Source: a virus
Direction: 5' to 3' (one strand)
Length of the DNA stretch: 35,484 nucleotides
Virus record (IMG/VR): IMGVR_UViG_3300008116_000135
Coordinates: 1 to 35,484 of that record
In this document: positions 14,765-24,789 of the stretch, piece by piece
Numbering within the stretch: position 1 is the first letter of the stretch
Layout of the letters: every line of letters begins with the position of its first letter
The notes under the pieces: generated by a model
Told to the model about the DNA's origin: nothing
What the model saw: the letters and a program-made list of their open reading frames with translations, nothing else
The model's database searches: none
Program-made: the position numbers and the translations under genes

Positions 14765-17608
14765 ATGGAAAATATTGAAAAAACCATTTCTAATTTTGTC
14801 GAATCTCAATTCCCCGCATATTACAGGGAGAATGGACCTTTATTAGTTGCATTTGTTACTGAATATTATAAATGGTTAGAGTCAGAAGGTCAAGCAATAT
14901 ACCATACCAGAAGACTTCTTGATTACAAAGATATCGATAATACTGTTGATCAGTTTTTGATTTATTTTAAAAATAAATATTTGTCAGATATTCAGTTTGA
15001 TACTGTATCAGATATCAGACAGCTTGTCAAACATACACTCGATCTTTACCGTTCAAAAGGAACAGAACGCTCAATTGATTTATTGTTTAGAGTTGTTTTT
15101 GGTGTTGGGGCGGAAGTCTATTATCCATCTGTAGATATTTTTAAACCATCTGACGGTAAATGGAAAAAACCAAGATATTTAGAAGTCGCATTAAGTGAAG
15201 AGAATATTCTTTTTGCTGAAAAAGAAATCAAAGGTCTAACTTCTGGTGCTATTGCATTCGTAGAAAAGGTTGTCAGAAAAACAGTTGCTGATAGATTAAT
15301 TGACATTTTATACATTTCAGCGATTAAAGGTGAATTTTCTACAGAAGAAACATTAGTTTTATCAGATGGTTCAAATACCAATTTAAGAGCCAAAATGATT
15401 GGTTCATTAAGTGATATAATACTAGATTTGAATGGTGTTGGTACAAACTATAATATTGGTTCTATTGTAGAATTATCATCTCAAAAAGGTCGTCAAGGAA
15501 AAGGTAGAGTTACTGGTGTAACAGATATCGCTGGTGTTGTTAATTTTAAGTTAGAAAATGGTGGATATGGCTACGATGGTAATGCAGAAGTAATCGTTTC
15601 TGAAAAAGTCATATCGTTAAGTAATGTACAAATTAATGCAAATAATATAACAAATAATTATTTTAAATATTTTGAATCTCTAGTACAACCATATGCCAAT
15701 ATAACATATACTGATTTGTCTGGAAATACCTATTTTCCTGAAGGAACATTAGTATATACGTATCACCCAAATAATGCTGTTAAAGGTTCAGGAATTGTAT
15801 TATCTCAAACTAACACTAGCATAACTGCTGGTCAAGTTAGAGTTTCTATATATTCTGGGAATCTTCAAGACGCTAAAATTTATTCTACTTCTAACACGAT
15901 AAGCGCCAATCAAGCATCTTATACTAATAAAACAGCAATAGCAAATATAATGGGGATTTCTTCAAATCTCACTATAGCTGTTACTAATTGTGTTAATAGA
16001 TTTATAAGAACAGAAGAAGTCTATCAATTAAATGCTAATAATGATGCTGAAATAGCTAACGGCACTGTAGTAACATATTTAAATGATGTTGGTTCTAATG
16101 GTTCAGTTCTTTTATCTAATGTTCATGGTATATTTAAGAACAACCTTTTAATTAGAAATAGAGCAAATACAAAAACAGGAAATGCACAAAGAATAGATTT
16201 AAATATCGGTGTTTATGATATAAGTAATGCTTTTATTATAACTAATGGTAATTATGTATATTCATCAAATACACTATCTAATGCCACAATTAAAGCTTTA
16301 GGTCAAGGCACTGGTGCTACATTTGCTGTATCAAACGATGTTATATACACAGAAGAAATTTTAGATTTAAATACAGATTATTTAAGAGATTATTTAACAG
16401 TTGATTTAAATGCTGCTCAATATAATTTTCCTAATGAACCAACAGCAAACGGTGATCCATCAGATGCTACGACTATAGGAGAAGCATTAACTATAGTTGA
16501 TTTGTATATTGGTAAAATAAGAGCGTTAACTTCTATTAATAGGGGTAGTGATTATAATATACCCCCATTTGTCCTTGTTTATCAACCAGAAATTTATAAT
16601 TTAAGAATAAAAGATAATATTCTTAATATTTCAAGTTTGACAGGAAACTTTACACCTGGTGAGTTAGTAACTCAAGAGTCTACAGGTGCAAGAGGTATTA
16701 TTAAACCTTATTCAAATAGTTCTGTATTATATCTTGAAAGATTGAATATATATGACGTTGATTATTTAATACCAGAGACTACAGCAGTTACAGTAAATAC
16801 AGATGCTAATAATACAACACTTATAAAACTTTCGTCAGGAAATACATCCCAATTAAGAACTGGGTATTATGTAACATATTCAGATAACACAAGTGTTATA
16901 TCATTAGGCGTTAATGCTGAAATTATAACTATTGTCAATTCTTCATCTTTTATTGTTAATTATGATATTACGGTCGCTAATGGCACATCTAATATTGTTA
17001 TTACAAGACCTGTAACATCTAATAATTTTGAAATGACTGTTGATGCTAATTCACAAATAAAAGGGTTTGATTCTGGATTTATCGCAAACGTTGATCTTGT
17101 TTCAGAAGATGCTAATTCTCAATATCTTGGATTGAACGCTGTAGTATTCGCAAATACTGTTACAGCAAATGGTTCAATAACTTCCATGGAAATATTCGAT
17201 TCTGGGTTTGGGTATTTTGATGGCGAGGAATTAACATTTGAAAACGATTTCGGTATTTCATCCGGTTTCGCTGTGGTAGAAAAAAGTGGGAAAGGTCAGG
17301 GATTCTATCAAAGAAAAGGTGGATTATTGAGTGATACCAAGAAGTTATTCGATGGTTATTATTATCAAGAATATTCATATGATGTACAGTCTTCATTAAC
17401 GTTAGATAAATACTCTGACATGTTGAAAAAAATAATTCATGTTGCAGGGACTAAATATTTTGGTTCGTTTATATATAATACTAAAGCAAACTCATATACT
17501 AATGCTACATCATTTTCTATTAGTTATTCTTCTCCTGAATTATTTACAACGGAGTCTGGTAACTGGTTAATAACCGAAAATAGCAACACTATCCTAACAG
17601 AAAGTTAA
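14765..17608 (+). CDS. 7: gp7-like baseplate wedge protein
   Basis: A 947-residue protein; T4 gp7 is 1032 aa and is the wedge arm that carries gp8 and gp10. The N-terminal region is the form found in marine T4-like phages: FVESQFPAYYRENGPLLVAF split around residue 22, YYKWLESEG, RRLLDYKDIDNTVDQFL (about 49-65), TLDLYRSKGTERSIDLLFR (about 102-120) and IFKPSDGKWKKPRYLEV (about 125-141). The middle is a chain of small beta modules of the GxGY and GE-V-GA types (for example NGGYGYDG and FDSGFGYFDGE). The C-terminus has YYQEYSYDV and a helix ending in HVAGTKYFG, also seen in family members. The gene lies between gp6 and gp8. Confidence 0.85.
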   Translation: MENIEKTISNFVESQFPAYYRENGPLLVAFVTEYYKWLESEGQAIYHTRRLLDYKDIDNTVDQFLIYFKNKYLSDIQFDTVSDIRQLVKHTLDLYRSKGTERSIDLLFRVVFGVGAEVYYPSVDIFKPSDGKWKKPRYLEVALSEENILFAEKEIKGLTSGAIAFVEKVVRKTVADRLIDILYISAIKGEFSTEETLVLSDGSNTNLRAKMIGSLSDIILDLNGVGTNYNIGSIVELSSQKGRQGKGRVTGVTDIAGVVNFKLENGGYGYDGNAEVIVSEKVISLSNVQINANNITNNYFKYFESLVQPYANITYTDLSGNTYFPEGTLVYTYHPNNAVKGSGIVLSQTNTSITAGQVRVSIYSGNLQDAKIYSTSNTISANQASYTNKTAIANIMGISSNLTIAVTNCVNRFIRTEEVYQLNANNDAEIANGTVVTYLNDVGSNGSVLLSNVHGIFKNNLLIRNRANTKTGNAQRIDLNIGVYDISNAFIITNGNYVYSSNTLSNATIKALGQGTGATFAVSNDVIYTEEILDLNTDYLRDYLTVDLNAAQYNFPNEPTANGDPSDATTIGEALTIVDLYIGKIRALTSINRGSDYNIPPFVLVYQPEIYNLRIKDNILNISSLTGNFTPGELVTQESTGARGIIKPYSNSSVLYLERLNIYDVDYLIPETTAVTVNTDANNTTLIKLSSGNTSQLRTGYYVTYSDNTSVISLGVNAEIITIVNSSSFIVNYDITVANGTSNIVITRPVTSNNFEMTVDANSQIKGFDSGFIANVDLVSEDANSQYLGLNAVVFANTVTANGSITSMEIFDSGFGYFDGEELTFENDFGISSGFAVVEKSGKGQGFYQRKGGLLSDTKKLFDGYYYQEYSYDVQSSLTLDKYSDMLKKIIHVAGTKYFGSFIYNTKANSYTNATSFSISYSSPELFTTESGNWLITENSNTILTES

Positions 17609-17609
17609 A

Positions 17610-19649
17610 ATGAATAATAAACTATTAACTGATACACATAAATTAGAGATTGCAAAAACTTTTATGGAATCTTTAAAATTTCATGATAGCGATAGATATT
17701 ATGTGTATGTTGGTGAGCATGTTCCATCAACAAATACACAAATTGCATCAGCTAATAATAATGAAAGAAGTGTATATATCGATCAATATAGAAATATGAT
17801 TATGGGTAAAAAGGTCGGGCAAAATGATGCCGCCTTAATGATTAGAAATATACCATACATTTCTAACACTGTATATGACATGTATGATGATATTGATAGT
17901 GATTTAAATGAAAAAGACTATTATGTTATAGTTGATGAGGGGTCTAATTTTCACGTATATAAATGTTTAGATAATAATGGTGGTAGACCTTCATTGATCG
18001 AACCTGAATATGGCCATATTGTTGGTTCTAATACAGCTTTATATCAAACTTCTGACGGTTATCGTTGGAAATATATGTATACTGTTGATAGTTCGACAAA
18101 ACAAAAATTTGCTACTTCTGAATATTTTCCTGTTATTGAAAGCACTAATGTTCAGAGTTATGCTGTAGGTGGTGCTATTGATATTATCAAAATAGAAGAT
18201 GGTGGTAAAGGATATGACAATTATGTCACTGGTACATTCTCAGCGGAAAATATAAAATATTCTGGTTCTGCAACATTATATGAAATTTCAAATACTAGCG
18301 CAAGTACTTTGAATGGGTTTTATGACGGATGTTTACTTTATATTTCTAGTGGTTCAGGTGCTGGCGCATATAGAACAATTACTCAATATTATATTGAGTC
18401 TGGTAAAAAAATTATAGGTCTTGACTCAGAATTTGATATTAATAATGCACCAGCAATTGGTTCAACATATCAAATTTACCCAGAGGTCAAAATATATGGT
18501 GATGGAACACAGTCAGTAAATGCTGTTGCGAGAGCATTAGTCAATTCACAATCAAGTAATTCAATTTATAGAATTGACATCCTAGAACGTGGTGCTGATT
18601 ATAAATATTTCACAGCAAATGTCGTTGCGAATTCTGTTGTATTGGTTGATAAAGAAGCTCAGTTAAGACCTATATATTCTCCTATTGGAGGTCATGGTTC
18701 AAATCAAGCAAAAGAATTAGGTGCTACAAGAACATGTATATCTGTCAAATATGCAAATAATGAATCCAATACATTTTTAACAACAAACGATTTTAGACAA
18801 ATTGGTCTTTTAAAGAATCCTTTGTTTGCAAATGTTGTTATCGTTTATGATACGGTTATTGGTTCTTATATTACTGGTGAAAAAATTTATAAAATTGATC
18901 CAGTGCAGTTAGCAACTAATGCTACAGTTACCACCGATTCAGATAGCATAACATATTCTGGGGGCGCTTTTACGTCACAAATGGCCGCTGGAGATTTACT
19001 TTATTTAAAATCTTCTGATAATTTAGGTCATCAGATTGCAACTGTAGTTACCGTATCAAATGATACACATATTAAGATTACTACAAATGCTTTTTTTAGT
19101 TGTACAGAAACATTCGTTTACAGTGCAAACGTTTCAACCAACGGTTTTGTATATGATATCGAAGCTTCAAATATTGCAATAACTAATGTTGGTGGTGATA
19201 TTGGCACTGGAGATATTTTAGTTGGTGTTGATTCTGGTGCATGGATGAATGTGAGTAATATAGTAAGAAATAATAAACAAAAGACGTTTAATACTTTTAT
19301 TCAGTTGAATAAATATGATGCAACATTAAGTACGCTATCGTTTGAACAAGACGAATTAGTTTATCAATCGAACCAATATACCGGTGAAATATTAGCAAAT
19401 GCATCGTTACATTCTGTAATAACTGTTAGTGGACCATCTATAGAAATGTATTGTTCGAATCAAGTAGGAAGAGTTACAAATACCTATACTATCATAGGTA
19501 ATACGTCAGGCGCAACAGCGACTATAAATAATGTATATAGTCCAGAACTTGTATTTGGTAGTGGTAAAATTTTATATTTTGAAAATATTGAACCGGTTGC
19601 TAGAACTACTGATCAGTCTGAAACTTTTAAATTAATTTTTGAATTCTAA
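17610..19649 (+). CDS. 8: gp8-like baseplate wedge protein, enlarged
   Basis: A 679-residue protein, twice the length of T4 gp8 (334 aa). The N-terminal part matches: SDRYYVYVGEHVPS (about 27-40), a DVYD/MYDDID region, YYVIVDEGSNFHVYKCLDN (about 105-123), and SDGYRWKYMYTVD (about 149-161). The extreme C-terminus ILYFENIEPVARTTDQSETF followed by LIFEF matches the T4 end (MIYMENRPPI...INILFTF). Between about 190 and 640 there are inserted beta modules, including EDGGKGYDNY and a GDLLYL/SNDTHI-type module. The core therefore supports gp8 and the extra length is accounted for by modules. Confidence 0.87.
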   Translation: MNNKLLTDTHKLEIAKTFMESLKFHDSDRYYVYVGEHVPSTNTQIASANNNERSVYIDQYRNMIMGKKVGQNDAALMIRNIPYISNTVYDMYDDIDSDLNEKDYYVIVDEGSNFHVYKCLDNNGGRPSLIEPEYGHIVGSNTALYQTSDGYRWKYMYTVDSSTKQKFATSEYFPVIESTNVQSYAVGGAIDIIKIEDGGKGYDNYVTGTFSAENIKYSGSATLYEISNTSASTLNGFYDGCLLYISSGSGAGAYRTITQYYIESGKKIIGLDSEFDINNAPAIGSTYQIYPEVKIYGDGTQSVNAVARALVNSQSSNSIYRIDILERGADYKYFTANVVANSVVLVDKEAQLRPIYSPIGGHGSNQAKELGATRTCISVKYANNESNTFLTTNDFRQIGLLKNPLFANVVIVYDTVIGSYITGEKIYKIDPVQLATNATVTTDSDSITYSGGAFTSQMAAGDLLYLKSSDNLGHQIATVVTVSNDTHIKITTNAFFSCTETFVYSANVSTNGFVYDIEASNIAITNVGGDIGTGDILVGVDSGAWMNVSNIVRNNKQKTFNTFIQLNKYDATLSTLSFEQDELVYQSNQYTGEILANASLHSVITVSGPSIEMYCSNQVGRVTNTYTIIGNTSGATATINNVYSPELVFGSGKILYFENIEPVARTTDQSETFKLIFEF

Positions 19650-19659
19650 AGGGAAATAA

Positions 19660-22600
19660 ATGCCTATTACAACCAATCTTAATATTTCTCCATATTTTGA
19701 TGATTATAATCCTACAAAGGATTATTATAAGATTCTTTTCAAGCCTGGAACATCTGTCCAGACAAGAGAATTAAATCAACTTCAGACAATATTCCAGACA
19801 CAGATCGAAAGATTTGGTGATAATATTTTAAAAAAGGGCACTATTGTCGATGGTTGTAATTTCTCTTTCAATAATTCACAAGCATATGTTAAACTAGTAG
19901 ATAATGAATTAAACGGTCTTACCTCTATTCCAGCGTTATATGTTGGTAACTTTGTTAAAAATAGTTCAAATTTAACGGCATTTATTGTTAACTTTTTTGA
20001 CGGATTTGAATCAACATCTCCAGACTTAAAGACCATTTATGTTAACTATATCAATTCTGGAAATGATGGACAATCAACAGCATTTACACCCGGTGAAACT
20101 CTTACAATTTATAATCCAAAAAATTCAATTTATAAAGTTAATATTGTAAATGGCGGTTCTGAATTTTCGAATAATGACACTTTGGTTTTTACTAGTCAAA
20201 TTGCTGTTTCTATTACATCAGGGTCATTTTCTACAGGTGATAGTATTTACGATTCCGCCGTTGGTGGTTTGGCAAATCTTGAAATTGTCGCTGTAGATAC
20301 AACTACATTAGCTGCTGATAATTTAGTATTATTAAAAATAAAACCAAGAACAGAAGATTTGGTTAATGAAACATCTAATTCTTCAATGTGGACTATGCCT
20401 TTATATACTACTGTTGAAAATGGTGCTGGTGCTACAGGTACTGTTTCTGGTGTTTATGGTGAACAGGCACAAGGTAAAATTATTACAAATGCGTCTGGTG
20501 TGATAACTGATATCTCTATTCAGAATAGAGGTGAAAATTATGTTTATGCTCCATATGTTTCAGTTAGATCAATTAATAACGTAAATGGTGTATCTGATTT
20601 AGAATTAGTAGGTCAGAATTTCGTTGCACAGATTAAAGCGTCTTCTGAAACTGGTGCTGTCGGAAAAGGTTATACATTCTCTGTTTCTGATGGTGTCATA
20701 TATCAAAGAGGATATTTTGAAAGAGTTAATTTCCAGACAGTCATCGTAGAAAAATATAATACTGAACCAAATAATTTAGTAGTAGGTTTTAAAACTGAAG
20801 AAGAAATTATCGATTCCAATTTTGATACATCATTATTAGATAATGCACTTGGTTCTGAAAACGAAACAGCACCGGGTGCTGATCGTTTAAGATTAACCCC
20901 AGAACTTATTGTTCTTAATAAAGATGATGCTGCTTCAAATACAGAATTTTTTAGTATTGTAGAGTTTAACGATGGCAACCCATATAAACAAAATCAATTA
21001 ACTGTTTATAATAAAATTGGTGATGAAATTGCACGTTCTGGTTATGACCAGAGTGGCAACTTCGTTTTGGATGCCTTTCAGGTAACAACCGACAGTACTT
21101 CCAATTCTCAGAATGAAGGTATTTATTATACCGCTGTTGTCGATCCAGGCCAAGCATACATTTCTGGTTATAAAGTACAGACGCTTAATAATTATAGAAT
21201 TGATATTGTAAAAGGGCTTGACACAAAGACTTCAACAAGTCCAATATCATTAAATTATGGTAGCTATGTAAAAATTAAAGAGGTTGGAGGTAATTTTCTA
21301 TTCAATGTAGGAGCAACTGTTGATCTTTATAATCTACCAAAAAATTTCATATCAAATACTTCATTAATTGCTACAGGAAATACATCTCCTTTAGGTACCA
21401 AGATCGGTACTGCAAGAATGCGTTCTCTAATTTTAGATAGTGATATTCCTGGCACAGCTAATTCAGAATATAGACTATACGTATTTGATATTAAAATGAC
21501 ACCCGGACAGAATTTTGATTTTGTTAAAAGTGTTTATTATAATGGAGATTTCAAAGGAATAGCAGACGTTGTTCTTGAAAGTGATGGTAAAGCAAGACTA
21601 AGAGGAACATTAGAAGACGGATTAATTTTTCCTGCCGGTGTTGAGTCATTAAAAAATTCAAATAATGCTAATTACACATATAGAACAATTGATCAAAATT
21701 CTGCTACTGGTAATAATGGCATTTTAACAAAATCAATTTCCTCTATTCAAAACGAATATTTTGAATCAGCAGGTAATCTATCTATTTCTGAATTAAGAGA
21801 TTTATATGTAGTTCCTCTAGCTAATAATTTAGTACAAGCTAACAATCTAGATGGTACTGTAAGTTTCAGTACAACATCTTTAAATGTTACAGGATCATCT
21901 ACTAAATTCGATTCTGCTTTTAATGAAGGCGATTATTTGATCGCAAATAATGGTGTTTCTGAAGAAATAAAACAAATTGTAAAGATTTTCAGCAACACTC
22001 TAATGCAAGTAGATTCTGTGTTTGCTACTACAAATGCTTCTGCTAATTATACAAGAGTGTTCCCAAAGAATGTTCCTGTTCCTTTTGGTTATAGAGATGG
22101 TTTAAGAGCTAATGTTGATGTTAACAGAAAAGTACTTTCTGTCACATTTGCTCACAGTAATGATCAAGTTATAACTTTAAGAGGCACTAATTCTGTTAAT
22201 ACTGCGATTGCTTATAATGTTCGTCGTGAAAATGTATCGTCTGTTACAAAAACAGCCAACAGAAAACGTTTTGTTAAAATTAGAGTTGCTAACAACGTTG
22301 GTGGTCTTAAAGGACCTTGGTGTCTAGGTGTTCCAGATATTTTTAGATTAAGAAATGTTTTCGTTTCTCAATCAAGCACTGTTAATACATCAAGTCCAAA
22401 TATATTAGATAGATGTTATATAGACCATAATCAAAATCCAAATTATTTGGGATTAGGATATCTTTATGTTAAAGATAATACAAAATTCACTTTAACAAGT
22501 AATGATCATTTACTTGTGGAATTCGACTATTTCACAAGAGATGGCGATGGGTATTTTGATACAGTTTCTTATCTTAGAACTTCTGACGCTAATACGATTG

Positions 22601-24756
22601 CTCAAATAGATTCACTACCATTAAGTAATCTAACAACATCTGCTTGTTCATTAGAAATTCCAGAAGTTTACACATATAATAATCAGTATTATGATCTATT
22701 AAACCAATTAGATTTTAGACCAGAAGTTGCAAACACAGTTGCACCATCCTTAACTGCGACATCTGCACCAGTAAATCCTTCTGCAAATGAAATATTCAAT
22801 GTTACAAATGACAAGAAGTTCCCATATCCAGATAAAGATTGTGTAATTACAATCGAACAATATTTGGGTAGAGTGGATGATATCTATATTGGTGAAAAGG
22901 GTAATATCTATTCTCTACAGGGTATTCCTTCTGTAGACCCAAAGAAGAGATATAATTCAAATCATCCAAAAGATAGTTTAAAACTTCAGGTATTTACTGT
23001 ACCACCATATCCAACTGTGACTCAAACAGTTTCGGATACTATTGCACAAATTCTAAACACTAACATTTATAATGAGAAAAAATTAAACTTAAGACTTAGA
23101 ACTCATACTGTCATGCCAATGATGACAACAACTAGTCAACAGTTGTCTCAACCAATGGTTTATACCATGGAAGACATTGGCAATCTTGAAAGAAGAATTA
23201 AAGATTTGGAATATTATGTTTCACTATCTATTCTTGAAACTAATATTACCAATAAAATAATTCCTAGTTCTGTTGATCCAGCACTAAATAGATTTAAATT
23301 TGGTTTCTTTGCTGACGACTTTTCTACTGAAATTTATTCAGATGTTGCAAATCCACAATTTGCTTCTTCTTTTGAAGTAGAAGGCGATGTTGATTTCGGG
23401 TTTTTTGGTAGTCCATTAAGTGACACTCTTGCTTCACAAGATACTCAAAATCCAATATCAACAACTCTTGGTGGTCCAAGTGCTTTACCACAAAGAAAAA
23501 CTAATAGAGTTGTTCCGCCAAAATTTGTATGGTCACTAAATCATATTGTTGATAATTTAACATATGCTGATGAAGTTATTATTGAACAGTTATTAGCTAC
23601 AGAAAATAATGTTTGTGTACCCAACGTACAAATTACAACAAACACAACAGTAATTTCAACTAATGCATATTTCTATTCACAACAAAAGAGTCCTTTCAAT
23701 TTCTTTGAAAAGAAAGTAGATACAATTACTTTTGGTAACGTAGCAGGTGTTGCTACACTTTATTTCTACAACTATGCTGCTGTAGATAAATATACTGTAT
23801 ACCAAGGGACTTCTTCTACACCGATTGCAGGGACAGCGGCATCATTTAATCAAGTTACTGCTCTTACTGCTGCTGATATCGCATTCTTATCAACTAATCA
23901 AAATGCGGCTGGTTGGTATAATGCGTTCCAAAAAGCACAATTAACAAGAACATTTTCTAGAGGTATTTTATCACCAATGACAGATTATGTGAGATTTGCT
24001 GGTAAAATACAGTGGAATCACAATCCTGCATTAGGAAATCAATATACAATTGTTACTGATAAAGGATTTGGTTCTGTTATTTGGAAATATCTCCTTCAGT
24101 ATCCAGCGTCACAATCTGTCACAACTACAACAACTGTTGATGTTGCTAATTGTTCGATAACACCTCCAACACCAGTATATAATGGTACTTTAGCAGTTAG
24201 AGGCATTCTAACATGGTCATGTTCAAATCAATTTAGAATTAATTCTGCTACATACACTGCATATATTGTAGACTGTACAGGTCTAAAACCAAATACTATA
24301 CATAAATTCTATCTAGATGGTCAAGAAACAAACACTACACAACTACCAGTGTTCACTATTCAAAGACCATGGGGTGTAGAAGCTACTAATAAAAATAATT
24401 CCAGATATGGTGCGGATATGGCATTCGACTATGGGTTAAATGATGCTGGTGGAAACGCTTTCAAATTATTTGGTTTTACTATGAGTGGCCCATTAAAAAC
24501 CGATGCACAAGGAAAATTGTCTTTCCAAGTCTATACGCCTGTTAAAGATTTAGATTGGGTTGTCGGGGCTTTGGGAGTAACTGGTGGTATATATAATAAC
24601 TCCCCTGGAAGATTGGGAAGTCTATTTAAACCAACAGGAGGTAGTTCTGGGTACTCTACATTAGAAGTAAAAGATACCAATTCGAGTGCAAAATTGGTTG
24701 TCGCTAATAGAGCACCTAATAAGATTCTACCATTTAGCTTCTTTGGTATACCATAA
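19660..24756 (+). CDS. DUF4815-type giant baseplate/fibre-attachment protein
   Basis: A 1698-residue protein. Its N-terminus (NISPYFDDYNPTKDYYKILF, then KPGTSVQTRELNQLQTI and QIERFGDNILKKGTIVDG) is the start typical of DUF4815 proteins found in marine T4-like phages, where they replace T4 gp10/gp9-type parts. Further visible pieces are a FSVSDGVIYQRGYF segment (about 340-353), VVDPGQAYISGYK (about 492-504), a GTVSFSTTSLNVTGSSTKF module (about 733-751), a long helical section with ERRIKDLEYY (about 1181), and a C-terminal GLKPNTIHKFYLDG motif (about 1544-1557). The predicted role is to connect the wedges to fibres; no enzyme motif is seen. The ribosome site is AAGGGA. Confidence 0.72.
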   Translation: MPITTNLNISPYFDDYNPTKDYYKILFKPGTSVQTRELNQLQTIFQTQIERFGDNILKKGTIVDGCNFSFNNSQAYVKLVDNELNGLTSIPALYVGNFVKNSSNLTAFIVNFFDGFESTSPDLKTIYVNYINSGNDGQSTAFTPGETLTIYNPKNSIYKVNIVNGGSEFSNNDTLVFTSQIAVSITSGSFSTGDSIYDSAVGGLANLEIVAVDTTTLAADNLVLLKIKPRTEDLVNETSNSSMWTMPLYTTVENGAGATGTVSGVYGEQAQGKIITNASGVITDISIQNRGENYVYAPYVSVRSINNVNGVSDLELVGQNFVAQIKASSETGAVGKGYTFSVSDGVIYQRGYFERVNFQTVIVEKYNTEPNNLVVGFKTEEEIIDSNFDTSLLDNALGSENETAPGADRLRLTPELIVLNKDDAASNTEFFSIVEFNDGNPYKQNQLTVYNKIGDEIARSGYDQSGNFVLDAFQVTTDSTSNSQNEGIYYTAVVDPGQAYISGYKVQTLNNYRIDIVKGLDTKTSTSPISLNYGSYVKIKEVGGNFLFNVGATVDLYNLPKNFISNTSLIATGNTSPLGTKIGTARMRSLILDSDIPGTANSEYRLYVFDIKMTPGQNFDFVKSVYYNGDFKGIADVVLESDGKARLRGTLEDGLIFPAGVESLKNSNNANYTYRTIDQNSATGNNGILTKSISSIQNEYFESAGNLSISELRDLYVVPLANNLVQANNLDGTVSFSTTSLNVTGSSTKFDSAFNEGDYLIANNGVSEEIKQIVKIFSNTLMQVDSVFATTNASANYTRVFPKNVPVPFGYRDGLRANVDVNRKVLSVTFAHSNDQVITLRGTNSVNTAIAYNVRRENVSSVTKTANRKRFVKIRVANNVGGLKGPWCLGVPDIFRLRNVFVSQSSTVNTSSPNILDRCYIDHNQNPNYLGLGYLYVKDNTKFTLTSNDHLLVEFDYFTRDGDGYFDTVSYLRTSDANTIAQIDSLPLSNLTTSACSLEIPEVYTYNNQYYDLLNQLDFRPEVANTVAPSLTATSAPVNPSANEIFNVTNDKKFPYPDKDCVITIEQYLGRVDDIYIGEKGNIYSLQGIPSVDPKKRYNSNHPKDSLKLQVFTVPPYPTVTQTVSDTIAQILNTNIYNEKKLNLRLRTHTVMPMMTTTSQQLSQPMVYTMEDIGNLERRIKDLEYYVSLSILETNITNKIIPSSVDPALNRFKFGFFADDFSTEIYSDVANPQFASSFEVEGDVDFGFFGSPLSDTLASQDTQNPISTTLGGPSALPQRKTNRVVPPKFVWSLNHIVDNLTYADEVIIEQLLATENNVCVPNVQITTNTTVISTNAYFYSQQKSPFNFFEKKVDTITFGNVAGVATLYFYNYAAVDKYTVYQGTSSTPIAGTAASFNQVTALTAADIAFLSTNQNAAGWYNAFQKAQLTRTFSRGILSPMTDYVRFAGKIQWNHNPALGNQYTIVTDKGFGSVIWKYLLQYPASQSVTTTTTVDVANCSITPPTPVYNGTLAVRGILTWSCSNQFRINSATYTAYIVDCTGLKPNTIHKFYLDGQETNTTQLPVFTIQRPWGVEATNKNNSRYGADMAFDYGLNDAGGNAFKLFGFTMSGPLKTDAQGKLSFQVYTPVKDLDWVVGALGVTGGIYNNSPGRLGSLFKPTGGSSGYSTLEVKDTNSSAKLVVANRAPNKILPFSFFGIP

Positions 24757-24759
24757 ATA
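24752..24759 (+). promoter_or_regulatory. Possible late promoter box (CATAAATA)
   Basis: One mismatch from TATAAATA, overlapping the stop codon of the giant protein and 30 nt before the next start codon, in one of the few gaps of the operon (33 nt). It could give extra transcription of the distal structural genes. Chance occurrence is quite possible at this AT content. Confidence 0.35.
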
Positions 24760-24789
24760 ATATTATATTTGTAATAAAAAGAGAAAAGA